From the NCBI GenBank assembly GCA_030448055.1, contig JAUJNR010000002.1, forward strand, positions 1,049,352 through 1,113,351: a DNA stretch of 64,000 nt, in the 5' to 3' direction. Origin of the DNA: Pyrinomonadaceae bacterium. Its GTDB lineage: Bacteria; Acidobacteriota; Blastocatellia; Pyrinomonadales; Pyrinomonadaceae. A model generated the notes under the pieces. The model did not search any database. It had not been told where the DNA came from and was given only the letters and a program-made list of their open reading frames with translations. Positions 25,205 through 34,419 of the stretch are shown here, in pieces. Positions within the stretch are counted from its first letter, which is position 1; the number at the start of each line of letters is the position of its first letter. A program made the translations under genes and the position numbers.

Positions 25205-26611
25205 TTGCCTAAATTAACTAAACACATACTGCGTTATTTTCAAGCTCAAATATTGTTAACCTTCGTAATCTTTTGTTTATTTAACTTTGTTACGTTCGGG
25301 CAATCAAAGAATAAGACAATTGATTCGAAGACAGAAACACTTTCAATTCCATTACGTGAGCAAGCTAAAATACAACAGCAATGGCTGAAACTGCGGCTTG
25401 AACGTGTTTTGCCGGAATTGATGCGTAAGCATAAGGTAAAGATGTGGCTTGTTATCTGCCGGGAATATAATGAAGACCCGGTTTTTTTCTCGCTTGTTTC
25501 GCCCACTACTTTTGCCGCACGCCGACGCACAATTTACGTTTTTACCGATAGAAGTGAAAGAGAAGGAATTGAACGCCTAGCCCTCGGCGGAGGTTCAAAC
25601 GGCGGTCTTTATACTGTTTACCGCGATCCTGAAACTGAAAATCGTGAGCTTTATGGTGAAGGACAATGGACACTTCTCAAAAAACTTGTAACTGAACGCA
25701 ATCCGGAAAATATTGCGGTTAATATTTCTTCAACTCATGCTTTCTCTGATGGTCTTTCAGCAGGAGAGAGGGAAAAACTGGAAGCAGTTTTAGGAACCGA
25801 ATACACGCGGCGAATCATACGAGCCGAAGAACTTCCGCTTGAATACGTTGAAACAAGATTGCCGGAAATGATGCCCACATACAAGAACATAATGGAAGTG
25901 GTTCACTCTTTGATAAGTCGGGCTTTTTCTAATGAAGTTATCAAACCGGGAACAACTACAAACGAAGACGTTGTATGGTGGCTGCGGCAACAACTCAGCA
26001 ACAATAGGCTCGGCACATGGTTTCAACCTTCGGTGCGTGTACAACGTAAAGAAAAAGCCGGTGTCAACATTCTGGCTGAAAATACACCGACGGTTATACA
26101 ACGCGGAGATGTTTTACATGTTGATTTCGGAATAACATTTATGCGGCTTAATACAGACACTCAACATATGGGCTATGTTTTAAGGGAAGGCGAAAATGAT
26201 GTTCCTGCAGGAATTAAACGTGCTTTAGCAAACTCAAACCGTTTGCAGGATATTGTCATGGCACGGATGAAAGTCGGAAGAACGGGCAATGAAGTATTGG
26301 CAGATTCGCTTTCAGCAATGAAAGCAGCAGGAATAACCGGCAGAGTCTACACCCATCCGATAGGTGATCATGGACACGGTGCTGGTCCACTTGTTGGTCT
26401 TTGGGACAGGCAACAAGGTGTTCCAGGACGAGGTGATGTGAGATTGATTCCGAATTCATGGTTTGCTATTGAACTTGCGACAACAACTCCTATACCGGAA
26501 TGGAACAATCAAGAATTATGGGTTGGACAAGAAGAAAATGCAGCTATAAATGAACAGGGAAGTATAAGTTGGGTCCTCAGTCGCCAAAGTGAGTATCATT
26601 TAATACGATAG
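25205..26611 (+). CDS. M24 family metallopeptidase (Xaa-Pro aminopeptidase-like), secreted
   Basis: The 468-aa protein starts at TTG 25205 (PKLTKHILRYFQAQ) and has a hydrophobic signal segment (ILLTFVIFCLFNFVTFG). The N-terminal part is a creatinase-like domain and the C-terminal part is the pita-bread M24 fold. Expected metal ligands are visible: Asp in HVDFGI, Asp in NTDTQH, His in HPIGDHGHG, Glu in AIELAT and Glu in VGQEENAA. The enzyme probably removes N-terminal residues before proline in the periplasm. It heads a same-direction run with the PLP enzyme and the M20 hydrolase (158- and 12-base gaps), suggesting peptide or D-amino-acid catabolism. The GGAG-containing sequence before TTG supports this start. 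Confidence 0.88.
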   Translation: MPKLTKHILRYFQAQILLTFVIFCLFNFVTFGQSKNKTIDSKTETLSIPLREQAKIQQQWLKLRLERVLPELMRKHKVKMWLVICREYNEDPVFFSLVSPTTFAARRRTIYVFTDRSEREGIERLALGGGSNGGLYTVYRDPETENRELYGEGQWTLLKKLVTERNPENIAVNISSTHAFSDGLSAGEREKLEAVLGTEYTRRIIRAEELPLEYVETRLPEMMPTYKNIMEVVHSLISRAFSNEVIKPGTTTNEDVVWWLRQQLSNNRLGTWFQPSVRVQRKEKAGVNILAENTPTVIQRGDVLHVDFGITFMRLNTDTQHMGYVLREGENDVPAGIKRALANSNRLQDIVMARMKVGRTGNEVLADSLSAMKAAGITGRVYTHPIGDHGHGAGPLVGLWDRQQGVPGRGDVRLIPNSWFAIELATTTPIPEWNNQELWVGQEENAAINEQGSISWVLSRQSEYHLIR

Positions 26612-26769
26612 CAATTTGTGACATCAAGTTTTTTATACTCTTATTGTGAATTATTTTGCCATAAGATCAACTCAATCTAAGACACTAACTTAAAAAATAG
26701 AGTAATAAACTTATTACTCTATTCCAAAAATCTTGTGATAATTTTTAAGGCTAATTAGCAAGAGTTATT

Positions 26770-27891
26770 ATGCAAATACAAAATCTAAAAACACCAGCTT
26801 TAGTGCTTGATATAAACCGGGTTAAGCGAAATGCAGAAAATATGGCAAATCGCGTTAGAAGTTTTGGAGCGATTTTGCGTCCGCATATAAAGACTCATAA
26901 ATGTGTGGAGATTGCTCAAATTCAGACTGCTGGTCAATTCAATGGGCTGACAGTTTCAACGTTTGCCGAAGCACGAGCTTTTGTGTCAAAAGGATTTAGA
27001 GATATAACTTATGCTATTCCGATTGAAGCAGGTAAATTTGTTGAAGCTTGTGAGATTTCACGTGATTGTGAACGCTTTGCTGTTATCACGGACGATTCAA
27101 CAGTTCCTGGCATGCTCAATGAAACAGCTAAACGGTTAAACGTAAAACTTGATGTTTTTCTAAAAGTTGACTGTGGATATCATCGTTGCGGAGTTGAAGT
27201 AGATTCACCCGAAGCAATTGAGATTCCCTGGCTGATTGTTGATTCTTCAAACCTGCGATTTGCCGGCATTTTGACCCATGCAGGACATTCTTATAATGCC
27301 CGTTCAAAAGAGGAGCTGTTTGAAATCGCTAGATGTGAACGAGATTCAATGAGAGAATTTGCCTCTACCTCAAAGGCAAAAGACATAGAAGTCCCATGTA
27401 TAAGTATCGGTTCCACACCTACGTTGAGTTGCGTTGACCATTTAGATGGAATTGATGAAGCTCGCCCTGGAAATTACATTTTCTATGACGCTTTTCAAGC
27501 AACACTCGGTAGCTGCAGCTTTGACGATTGTGCTCTTACTGTTTTAGCAGCTGTTATTCATCGCGATCCTATTCGCCGTAAAATAGTTGTTGATGCAGGC
27601 GCTATTGCTCTTTCCAAAGATTTGGGGGCAATAGAATTTGATCCGCATTGTGGGTATGGACAAGTTCTCGATTTATCGGGAAATGAACTTAATTTGCGGG
27701 TTGATTCACTCTCTCAAGAGCATGGAATAATTAAAGTTGAAGATGATGAGGTTTTCAAAGGACTAACTGTTGGTGACCGGGTACGTATTCTGGCAAATCA
27801 TTCTTGCCTAACCGCAGCTCAACATTCGCACTATAACATTTTAGAAGGAGAGCACATTGTTGACCGCTGGGCTATTGAGCGTGGTTGGTAA
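26770..27891 (+). CDS. D-serine dehydratase-like / D-threonine aldolase family PLP enzyme
   Basis: This 373-aa protein has an N-terminal alanine-racemase-type PLP barrel; the cofactor lysine is in RPHIKTHKC near residue 42. The C-terminal domain is the D-serine-dehydratase-like domain (Pfam D-ser_dehydrat), with the zinc-binding NHSCLTAAQH and the ending VDRWAIERGW. Members of this fold-type III family act on D-serine, D-threonine or 3-hydroxyaspartate; the exact substrate is not clear. Length is typical. It lies 12 bases before the M20 hydrolase gene, so the two are co-transcribed. Both catalytic motifs are intact. Confidence 0.9.
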   Translation: MQIQNLKTPALVLDINRVKRNAENMANRVRSFGAILRPHIKTHKCVEIAQIQTAGQFNGLTVSTFAEARAFVSKGFRDITYAIPIEAGKFVEACEISRDCERFAVITDDSTVPGMLNETAKRLNVKLDVFLKVDCGYHRCGVEVDSPEAIEIPWLIVDSSNLRFAGILTHAGHSYNARSKEELFEIARCERDSMREFASTSKAKDIEVPCISIGSTPTLSCVDHLDGIDEARPGNYIFYDAFQATLGSCSFDDCALTVLAAVIHRDPIRRKIVVDAGAIALSKDLGAIEFDPHCGYGQVLDLSGNELNLRVDSLSQEHGIIKVEDDEVFKGLTVGDRVRILANHSCLTAAQHSHYNILEGEHIVDRWAIERGW

Positions 27892-27903
27892 TAAATTATT
27901 CTT

Positions 27904-29193
27904 ATGATGAAGCCTTTCAAAATTTTGGTCTGTTTATTTTGTTTATTGATTTTCACCGCAGACTTAAAAGCTCAAAATGCCACTCGTTTGAACCTGTATG
28001 ATACTAAAATTTCGGACTTGATGAAAAACGAGAAAGTGCGGCGAGCCTTTGAATTTCTTCGTGAAATTGAACCACAAACAATCGAAGAACAGATAAAAAT
28101 AACAGAAATTCCCGCGCCGACATTCAAAGAAGCAAAACGTGCCGAGTATTTCCGCCAGCGTTTTACAGAATTAGGCTTACAAAACGTACGAATTGATAAG
28201 GCTGGCAATGCCATCGGTGAGCGACCAGGAAAGTCAAATAAGACAACTCTAGTTCTAACTGCTCATCTTGATACAGTCTTTGACGAAAACACAGATGTCA
28301 GAGTGCGCCGTGAAGATAAAGTGTTAAAAGCTCCAGGTATATCTGATGATGGTCGTGGTTTGACTTTGCTTCTGGCAATTGCGAAAGCATTGTATGAAGC
28401 AAGAATCGAAACGGATGGTTCAATTATATTTGTCGCAAATGTCGCTGAAGAGGGTTTAGGTGATTTGAAAGGCACAAGGCATTTGTTCAATGAAGAACTC
28501 AAAAATCGAATTACGCATTTTATTTCAATCGATGGCGCTGAGCTGAAAATTACGAACCAAGCAGTTGGAAGCTTTCGTTACCGCACGACTTTTAAGGGGA
28601 AAGGAGGACATTCATATGGCGCTTTTGGCTTACCGAATCCGATTCATGCTCTTGGAAGATTGGTCGAGAAGGTTTCGCGTTTTCAAGTTCCGACAAAACC
28701 AAAAACGACATTTAACGTGGGGAAAATTTCTGGCGGAACAAGCGTTAATTCGATTGCTGCATCGGCAACTATCGAAATTGATATGCGTAGCGAAAGCCCG
28801 TCTGAATTAGCTAAGCTGAATGCCGCCTATAAACAAGTTGTAGAACAAGCGCTTCAAGAAGAAAACGAACGTTGGCAAAATGTGGAGAAACTAACGGTTG
28901 AAAATTTAGCAATCGGAAATCGTCCGACCGGAACACAAAGTCCCGATGCTCCGATTGTTCAAATTGCCCTAGCGGCAGATCGTTCGCTAGGAATTAAATC
29001 TGAACTTGAAGCATCCAGTACTGACTCGAACATTCCCATTTCTCTCGGTATTCCTGCGATTACTTTAGACGGTGGCGGTATTGGAAGAGGAACGCACTCG
29101 CTTAATGAAAGCTGGGATTCAACAAACAGCCACATTGGTAGTCAACGCGCCTTGATTATTACCCTCGCTATCGTTGGGTTAAGGAATATGTAA
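27904..29193 (+). CDS. M20/M25/M40 family metallo-hydrolase, secreted
   Basis: This 429-aa protein has a signal peptide (FKILVCLFCLLIFTADLKAQ) and the two-domain M20 peptidase fold. Metal-site motifs are TAHLDTVF (His and the next Asp), GISDDGRG (bridging Asp), AEEGLGD (catalytic Glu pair) and, near the end, GTHSLNESWD (His). The dimerisation domain lies at about residues 215-330 (FKGKGGHSYGAFG). It resembles peptidase T/carboxypeptidase-like enzymes and probably cleaves dipeptides or acylated amino acids outside the cytoplasm. It is the last gene of the three-gene peptide/amino-acid run. Confidence 0.9.
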   Translation: MMKPFKILVCLFCLLIFTADLKAQNATRLNLYDTKISDLMKNEKVRRAFEFLREIEPQTIEEQIKITEIPAPTFKEAKRAEYFRQRFTELGLQNVRIDKAGNAIGERPGKSNKTTLVLTAHLDTVFDENTDVRVRREDKVLKAPGISDDGRGLTLLLAIAKALYEARIETDGSIIFVANVAEEGLGDLKGTRHLFNEELKNRITHFISIDGAELKITNQAVGSFRYRTTFKGKGGHSYGAFGLPNPIHALGRLVEKVSRFQVPTKPKTTFNVGKISGGTSVNSIAASATIEIDMRSESPSELAKLNAAYKQVVEQALQEENERWQNVEKLTVENLAIGNRPTGTQSPDAPIVQIALAADRSLGIKSELEASSTDSNIPISLGIPAITLDGGGIGRGTHSLNESWDSTNSHIGSQRALIITLAIVGLRNM

Positions 29194-29425
29194 GGACAAA
29201 CAATAAAAGTCAGATAAAAAAACTAGCAATACATCACATAATTTATTTGTTTTAGCAGCTAAAGTTTGAAGTTGTTCAATGAAATCCATAATTTAAGTCC
29301 GTCGTTTTTGTAAAGAGTTTTACATTAAATTGAAATATTGTGCAAGACAATTAAGATTAAACTAAAAAAGACACATTCATACTAAATCGTTGGGCGTGTC
29401 TTTGAATAATTAGGTTAGATAAAAA
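29194..29425. other. Intergenic stretch, no gene seen
   Basis: AT-rich region after the M20 hydrolase gene. No ORF, strong hairpin or repeat was recognised. Confidence 0.5.
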
Positions 29426-29503
29426 TTAGTCTGGTCGTGGGTATCTATCAGAAAGCCAATTTATAAAGGCTTTCATGTAAATTTTTAAGGTTTGTAAGTT
29501 CAT
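29426..29503 (-). CDS. Candidate 25-aa peptide
   Basis: The minus-strand frame reads MNLQTLKIYMKAFINWLSDR followed by YPRPD and a stop. An AAGGAG ribosome-binding site lies seven bases before the ATG, which is near-perfect spacing. The peptide is short and amphipathic. It lies downstream (on this strand) of a terminator-like hairpin, so it would have its own promoter in 29510-29605. Below the ORF-track cutoff; real expression is unproven. Confidence 0.4.
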   Translation of the reverse strand: MNLQTLKIYMKAFINWLSDRYPRPD

Positions 29504-29607
29504 AAAAACTCCTTGGGAAGAGTGAGGCGTGAAGTCCCCGATATTGCTTGGCGCAAGAGATGTGCCATTTCTCTAAACGTCAAAATAAAGAAATTTTCCA
29601 TACATTA

Positions 29608-29642
29608 AAAAGAACACCCCTCAATAAAGGATAGTGTTTTTC
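29608..29642. terminator. Bidirectional terminator-like hairpin
   Basis: Arms AACAC and GTGTT, with inner CC/GG pairing, are flanked by AAAAAG on the left and TTTTTC on the right. The hairpin therefore carries a T-tract on either strand. It separates the 25-aa ORF from the structured stretch to the right. Confidence 0.5.
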
Positions 29643-29644
29643 GC

Positions 29645-29779
29645 TTAGGGGTTATGCTGGAGATATTGGCAGATTAGTAATCTGCAAGGAATTTGCCGAC
29701 TCAAGCGGTGGCTTGAAATTGCGCCACTGGTTCGGGCTTTTCGAAAGCCGTAAGCGTTGAACCTTACAGCTTTTTTATT
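29645..29779 (+). ncRNA. Candidate structured noncoding RNA with terminator
   Basis: No protein frame is seen, but several perfect hairpins follow one another: GCAGATT-agt-AATCTGC (29669-29685), CAAGC-ggtg-GCTTG (29702-29715) and GGCTTT-tcg-AAAGCC (29735-29749). The end can also pair as AAGCcGTAAG/CTTACaGCTT followed by TTTTTT (29744-29777), a good intrinsic terminator on the plus strand. It does not show the conserved cores of RNase P RNA, tmRNA or SRP RNA. It could be an uncharacterised small RNA or the decayed end of a mobile element. Confidence 0.4.
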
Positions 29780-29953
29780 GTTCAAAACCATTCCAAAACA
29801 CCTAATGATTATGAAAAAACTGTTATCCTTCGTTTATAAACATTAATGAATGCCAGAGAAGGCTTTTTTGCAAGCGGTAGTATTCGACGGTAATATGAGA
29901 TGTTTGAGATGGTCTAATTATTCAGCACAGAAAACTCTCTGTAAAATGAGAGG

Positions 29954-30166
29954 ATGAAAAAATACGACGATGAATTCAAACAAAACGCCGTTAAGAAAAT
30001 TCTTGATGGTCAATCAGCCGCTTCGGTCGCCAGAGAATTGGGCGTCGGCGAAGGATTATTACATAAGTGGAAACGAGCGCGGCTGGCAACGGCTTCTGAT
30101 GCCGAGCGCGAAGTGATCGAGTTGCGGAAGAAGCTGCGCGAAGTGGAAATGGAGCGTGACATCTAA
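29954..30166 (+). CDS. IS3-family transposase OrfA, shortened by an apparent frameshift
   Basis: This 70-aa HTH protein (MKKYDDEFKQNAVKKILDGQ) has the IS3 OrfA pattern with GVGEGLLHKWKRAR and a leucine-zipper-like RKKLREVEMERDI. Family members continue after ERDI with LKKA and similar residues. Here the codon after GACATC reads TAA because one base seems to be missing before the A6 slippery run (TAAAAAAGG); adding one base restores ILKKAALIFG. The stop before the slippery site would block normal OrfAB fusion. So the element may be immobile, or the base is a sequencing error. Confidence 0.8.
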   Translation: MKKYDDEFKQNAVKKILDGQSAASVARELGVGEGLLHKWKRARLATASDAEREVIELRKKLREVEMERDI

Positions 30167-31088
30167 AAAAGGCGGCACTTATCTTCGGCAGGGGAAGTTA
30201 GAGCGATATAAGTTTATTGAAAAACAGAAAGCAGATTATCCGTTGCCGACTCTATGCCGGACGATGAAGGTGTCTTTGTCCGCCTTTTACGCTTTTAGAC
30301 GCGGCGCGAGTTATCGAAAAACGGCGCGGCGGGCTGAGTTGGACGAGCGCGTGCGAGAATGCTTTTACTTTCACCGGCGGCGTTACGGCACGCGCCGCAT
30401 TGCGGTTGAGCTGAAAACGGGACGTGCGGCGATTCGTGCGGCGATGCGGCGCGAGAATCTGAAGGCAATCGGTCCGCGCCGGTTTAAGCCAAGAACGACC
30501 GACTCGGAGCACGATTCGCGCATCAGCCCGAATCTGTTGAAGGAAGCCGTCAATGAGCCGAGCCGAGTTCGAGAGGTGATAGTCGGCGACATCACCTATA
30601 TTCGCCTTCGAAACGGGAGTTTTTGTTATCTGGCAATATTTCAAGACAAGTTCACCAGAAGGATCCTCGGGTGGGCGGTCTCGATGAGAATGACGGTGCA
30701 GCTTGTGCTGGATGCTTTTCAGATGGCGCGCCGACGCGCCTCTTTCAAACGCGGAGCGATCATTCACACTGACCGCGGCAGCCAATACGCGGCAGTGGAA
30801 TTCCGACGTTTGCTGTATATTTACGGATTTCGGCAATCGATGTCTGCAAGAGGCAATTGCTACGACAACGCCCAGGCGGAAAGCTTCTTTTCCAGATTCA
30901 AGGCGGAATTGGTTGAGGGCGGGATTTTTGAATCGATTGAAGAAGCCCGCCTCGAAATTTTTAGTTATATTGACGGTTACTATAATCGAATCAGAAGGCA
31001 TTCGGCATTAGGCTACAAAAGCCCGCTCGAATTTGAAAAGGACTTGAAAATTAAACAAACAAGGAGGAGAGACAGTTTTTTGTGCTGA
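30156..31088 (+). CDS. IS3-family transposase OrfB (DDE integrase core)
   Basis: The 310-aa protein contains the HTH_21-like segment (RRRYGTRRIAVELKTGRAAI) and an rve core with catalytic Asp in VGDITYIR, Asp in HTDRGSQY and Glu in NAQAESFFSRFKAE. The ending YYNRIRRHSALGYKSPLEFE is typical of IS3-group OrfB. The nominal GTG start lies in the overlap with OrfA at the slippery A run. Catalytic residues are intact. Confidence 0.94.
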   Translation: MTSKKGGTYLRQGKLERYKFIEKQKADYPLPTLCRTMKVSLSAFYAFRRGASYRKTARRAELDERVRECFYFHRRRYGTRRIAVELKTGRAAIRAAMRRENLKAIGPRRFKPRTTDSEHDSRISPNLLKEAVNEPSRVREVIVGDITYIRLRNGSFCYLAIFQDKFTRRILGWAVSMRMTVQLVLDAFQMARRRASFKRGAIIHTDRGSQYAAVEFRRLLYIYGFRQSMSARGNCYDNAQAESFFSRFKAELVEGGIFESIEEARLEIFSYIDGYYNRIRRHSALGYKSPLEFEKDLKIKQTRRRDSFLC

Positions 31089-31169
31089 AAAACTTGACCG
31101 TCTCAGTTTCAGGTTCCAATTTTAGTTTCAAACTCTGTTCTGTATTCTAGTTTTATTTATCCTGTTTTT

Positions 31170-33254
31170 ATGACCTTACAAAGTAAGATGACGGTTCTGG
31201 TTATTAATGATGAACCTGACGCTTTAGATCTGATGACATTTATTCTAAGTCGAGCTGGTTACAATGTATTGACAGCCCATAACGGTAATACCGGTTTAGA
31301 AATAGCAAAACACGTGACTCCCGAATTGATAATTAGTGATGTCATGATGCCAAACATTAACGGGATCGAGCTTTGTCGTTTACTTCGTGCGGATATTGCA
31401 TTAAAAACAACCCCCATTATTCTCGTTAGCGCAGTTCATAAAGATAGTGAAACTGTGATCGAAGGATTAGAAGCCGGAGCCGATGATTATATCGAAGTTC
31501 CTTACGAATCGGAGCGTCTTGTTGCGAAGGTTGCCCGCTTGCTCGAACGCAAAATGTCCGAGCAGTTATTACGGGAATCTAGGGAGGAAGTTACTAATAT
31601 TCTGGAAAGTATTACTGATGCCTTTTACGCTTTAGATACAGATTGGAATTTTACTTATGTAAATCAGGCAGCCGAGCATTTGCTGAATCGCTCGCAGAAA
31701 GAATTGCTCGGAAGAAACGTATGGAATGAGTATCCGGCAGCCGTTAATGCAACTTTTTACCTAATGTACCATCAGGCAATGAATGAAAAGGTCGCTGTAG
31801 AATTCATCGAGTCTTACCCTGCTCCGCTAAACAAATGGTATGAATTTCGAGTTTATCCTGCCAAGAATGGTATTTCGGTTTATTTCCGTGATGTTACACA
31901 GCGAGTGCAAACTGAAAAACAATTGCAGTATGACGCTTTTCATGATGCTTTAACAGGCTTGGCTAATCGAGCTTTTTTTAACGAATACTTGCAAAAAACC
32001 ATTGAACGAACAAAGCGCAATGGCAGTGATTTGTTTGCCGTTTTGTTTCTTGATTTTGACCGTTTCAAATTGATCAATGATTCTTTAGGGCACGCCGAAG
32101 GTGACAACCTGCTTAAGCAAATTGCACGTCGGCTTGAATCTACTTTGCGTTCCGGGGATCTGTTCGCGCGTTTAGGCGGAGATGAATTTACGATATTAGT
32201 AAACAATCTCCGGGATCCGTCTGTAGTTTCGCTGATTGCCGATCACATTCAAACAAGACTGGAAATTCCTTTTGAAATCAGCGGCAATAAAATCTTTATC
32301 TCAGCCAGTATAGGCATTGCGCTCAGCACAACCAATTATGAAATAGCTGAAGATATGCTGCGAGATGCCGATATTGCTATGTATCAAGCCAAAGCCAAAG
32401 GTAAGGCACAGTATCAAGTTTTTGATCAGACGATGCGTGAACAAGCGTTAACACAAATGCGAATCGAAACCGAAATTCGTGATGCAGTCGAACGCGAAGA
32501 GTTTCTCGTTTATTACCAGCCGATAATGAACTTGGAAACGGATAGTTTGATTGGATTTGAAGCCTTGGTACGTTGGAAACACAAAACGCACGGAATACTT
32601 CTACCGTTTCAGTTTATCGGAGCAGCAGAAGACAGCGGTTTGATTTTGCCCCTTGGAAAATGGGTTTTGCACGAAAGCTGTCAGCAAATGCAGGATTGGC
32701 AGAAAAGAAATCCAACGGCTTCGAATCTGAGTGTAAGCGTAAATTTGTCGAGCAAACAATTTCTGCAATCGGACTTAGCAGAACAAATTTCGGAAATACT
32801 TAAAGAAACAGGACTTAATCCACATTGCCTAAAACTAGAAATAACAGAAAGTCATATTATGGAAAACATAGTGATGACAACACAGACAATAACTAAACTG
32901 CGTGCATTAGGTATTGAATTAAGCATTGACGATTTCGGTACGGGGTATTCTTCTTTGAGTTACTTGCACAGCCTGCCCGTTAGTTATTTGAAAATTGACC
33001 GTTCTTTTATCACTCGAATGATAGACGGCGAGGGAAAATCCGAGATTGTTCATACGATTATAAAATTAGCGCAAAATCTGAAAATGAAAGTCATAGCTGA
33101 AGGAATCGAAACGAGTGAGCAACTAATCAAGTTGAAAATGTTAAATTGCGAGTATGGACAAGGTTATATTTTTGCCAAACCAATGGAGGCCAAAGCAGCG
33201 GAAACATTCATAGCTAAAAGTCTGGAAAGCTCAACCTATTGTGCAACTGAATAG
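31170..33254 (+). CDS. Response regulator with REC-PAS-GGDEF-EAL domains (c-di-GMP turnover)
   Basis: This 694-aa cytoplasmic protein has a REC receiver (phospho-Asp in IISDVMMP near residue 60), a PAS domain (residues 140-245), a diguanylate cyclase domain with intact RLGGDEF near residue 340, and an EAL phosphodiesterase domain with GFEALVRW near 470 and DDFGTGYSSL near 595. An RxxD inhibitory site (RSGD) sits five residues before GGDEF. Both active sites look complete, so net c-di-GMP effect cannot be told. The conserved REC lysine that precedes Pro in most receivers is replaced (DDYIEVPYE), so phospho-signalling may differ. No partner histidine kinase is nearby; an IS lies just upstream and may affect its promoter. 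Confidence 0.93.
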   Translation: MTLQSKMTVLVINDEPDALDLMTFILSRAGYNVLTAHNGNTGLEIAKHVTPELIISDVMMPNINGIELCRLLRADIALKTTPIILVSAVHKDSETVIEGLEAGADDYIEVPYESERLVAKVARLLERKMSEQLLRESREEVTNILESITDAFYALDTDWNFTYVNQAAEHLLNRSQKELLGRNVWNEYPAAVNATFYLMYHQAMNEKVAVEFIESYPAPLNKWYEFRVYPAKNGISVYFRDVTQRVQTEKQLQYDAFHDALTGLANRAFFNEYLQKTIERTKRNGSDLFAVLFLDFDRFKLINDSLGHAEGDNLLKQIARRLESTLRSGDLFARLGGDEFTILVNNLRDPSVVSLIADHIQTRLEIPFEISGNKIFISASIGIALSTTNYEIAEDMLRDADIAMYQAKAKGKAQYQVFDQTMREQALTQMRIETEIRDAVEREEFLVYYQPIMNLETDSLIGFEALVRWKHKTHGILLPFQFIGAAEDSGLILPLGKWVLHESCQQMQDWQKRNPTASNLSVSVNLSSKQFLQSDLAEQISEILKETGLNPHCLKLEITESHIMENIVMTTQTITKLRALGIELSIDDFGTGYSSLSYLHSLPVSYLKIDRSFITRMIDGEGKSEIVHTIIKLAQNLKMKVIAEGIETSEQLIKLKMLNCEYGQGYIFAKPMEAKAAETFIAKSLESSTYCATE

Positions 33255-33495
33255 TCATCAATGCCAAGCTCAATATGTAAGGCGGGAACTTTTCCAATTT
33301 GAAGAAATGCTGATGATGTTAAACAACGAAAATAAAAGCAAATTTTGAAATGTAAAATAAGGCAAATCGCTTGGTTGACACAGAATAATTCTGTTGTAGA
33401 AAACCACAGACAACAGATGCACCTAGAAGCAGAAGTGAAATTAGAAAAAGTGCAATTAAAGTGAACCCCTTTGTCGAGACAGAAAACTCACTTTT

Positions 33496-34419
33496 TTAAG
33501 GTGTCATTTGGTTATCTAAAATTGCCGGTTTTGCTCCTTTATTTTCTTCTGTTTTTCGTCCTTTTTGATACGCCTCAAATGGTGTCTGATAGTTCAGTGA
33601 TTGATGTGGTCTTTGATAATTGTAAAATTCAAAATACTGCCGCAAACTTTCCTCCGCTTCCCAGACATCCGCGTATTCCTTCAAATATACTTCTTCCTGT
33701 TTGACTGAACGCCATAATCTTTCAACGAAAATGTTGTTGAAACAGCGTCCGCGTCCGTCCATACTGATCCGAATTTTGTTCTCCTGCAAAACCTTCAGCC
33801 ATTCGACCGAAGTAAACTGACTCCCTTGATCGGAATTGAAGATTTCCGGTTTGCTTTTCGCGAGCGCTCGTTTCAAGGCTTCGACAAACGGGCTCGACTC
33901 GAGCGAGTTTGAGACTTCCATTTCGATCACAAAGCGCGAATGCCAATCCATAATCACGAGCAGATAAACAAATCCGCTGCCCAATCTGAGATAGGTAATA
34001 TCACACGCCCAGACCTGATCGGAATATTCGACCGCCACGCCTCTAAGTAAATACGGGTAAGTCAAATGATCCTTCCCCGGCTTCGATAAATTAGGCTTTG
34101 GGTAAATGGCTTCTAGTCCAAGCTTTCTCATCAAGCGCCTGACTCGTTTGTGATTGACCCGAAAACCCGATTTCTGCAAGTAAACCGTCATGCGCCGGTA
34201 GCCGTAAAACGGCGTCAGCGTATATTGCTCATCGATCAGCCGCATCAGATTCCCATCTTCAACACTCTCGGTTCTTGAGCGATAGTAAAGACCTGTCCGA
34301 TTGAGTCCTAACAACTCGCATTGCCTTGCTACCGAGATCTTTTCATTCTCCGGCTCGACCAACTCGCGGCGCACTCTAACTGATAAGGGAAGATTTTTTT
34401 TTGAGCCAATCAAGCTCAA
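33496..34419 (-). CDS. IS3-family transposase OrfB, copy 2
   Basis: Protein sequence equal to the copy at 9424-10347 (ACDITYL, SDQGSQF and FVERLWRSVKQEE catalytic blocks). The lack of divergence indicates recent transposition or gene conversion. Confidence 0.95.
   Translation of the reverse strand: MSLIGSKKNLPLSVRVRRELVEPENEKISVARQCELLGLNRTGLYYRSRTESVEDGNLMRLIDEQYTLTPFYGYRRMTVYLQKSGFRVNHKRVRRLMRKLGLEAIYPKPNLSKPGKDHLTYPYLLRGVAVEYSDQVWACDITYLRLGSGFVYLLVIMDWHSRFVIEMEVSNSLESSPFVEALKRALAKSKPEIFNSDQGSQFTSVEWLKVLQENKIRISMDGRGRCFNNIFVERLWRSVKQEEVYLKEYADVWEAEESLRQYFEFYNYQRPHQSLNYQTPFEAYQKGRKTEENKGAKPAILDNQMTP

Larger units (their letters stand above)
29905..31105 (+). mobile_element. IS3-family element with 3-bp TSD GTT
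   Basis: 1201 bp. Left end TGAGATGGTC...TTCAGCACA and right end (reversed) TGAGACGGTC...TTCAGCACA form inverted repeats of about 36 bp with few mismatches. GTT flanks both ends (29902-29904, 31106-31108). Two ORFs on the plus strand. Confidence 0.93.

Noticed and set aside
29520-29779. RNase P RNA, tmRNA or group II intron fragment
   Set aside because: Searched by eye for their conserved cores (for example the GAGGAAAGTCC segment, tmRNA ends, intron domain V); none is present.
30252-31001. 249-aa minus-strand ORF opposite the IS3 OrfB
   Set aside because: Long antisense frame opposite a clear transposase gene; no start signal and no domain.
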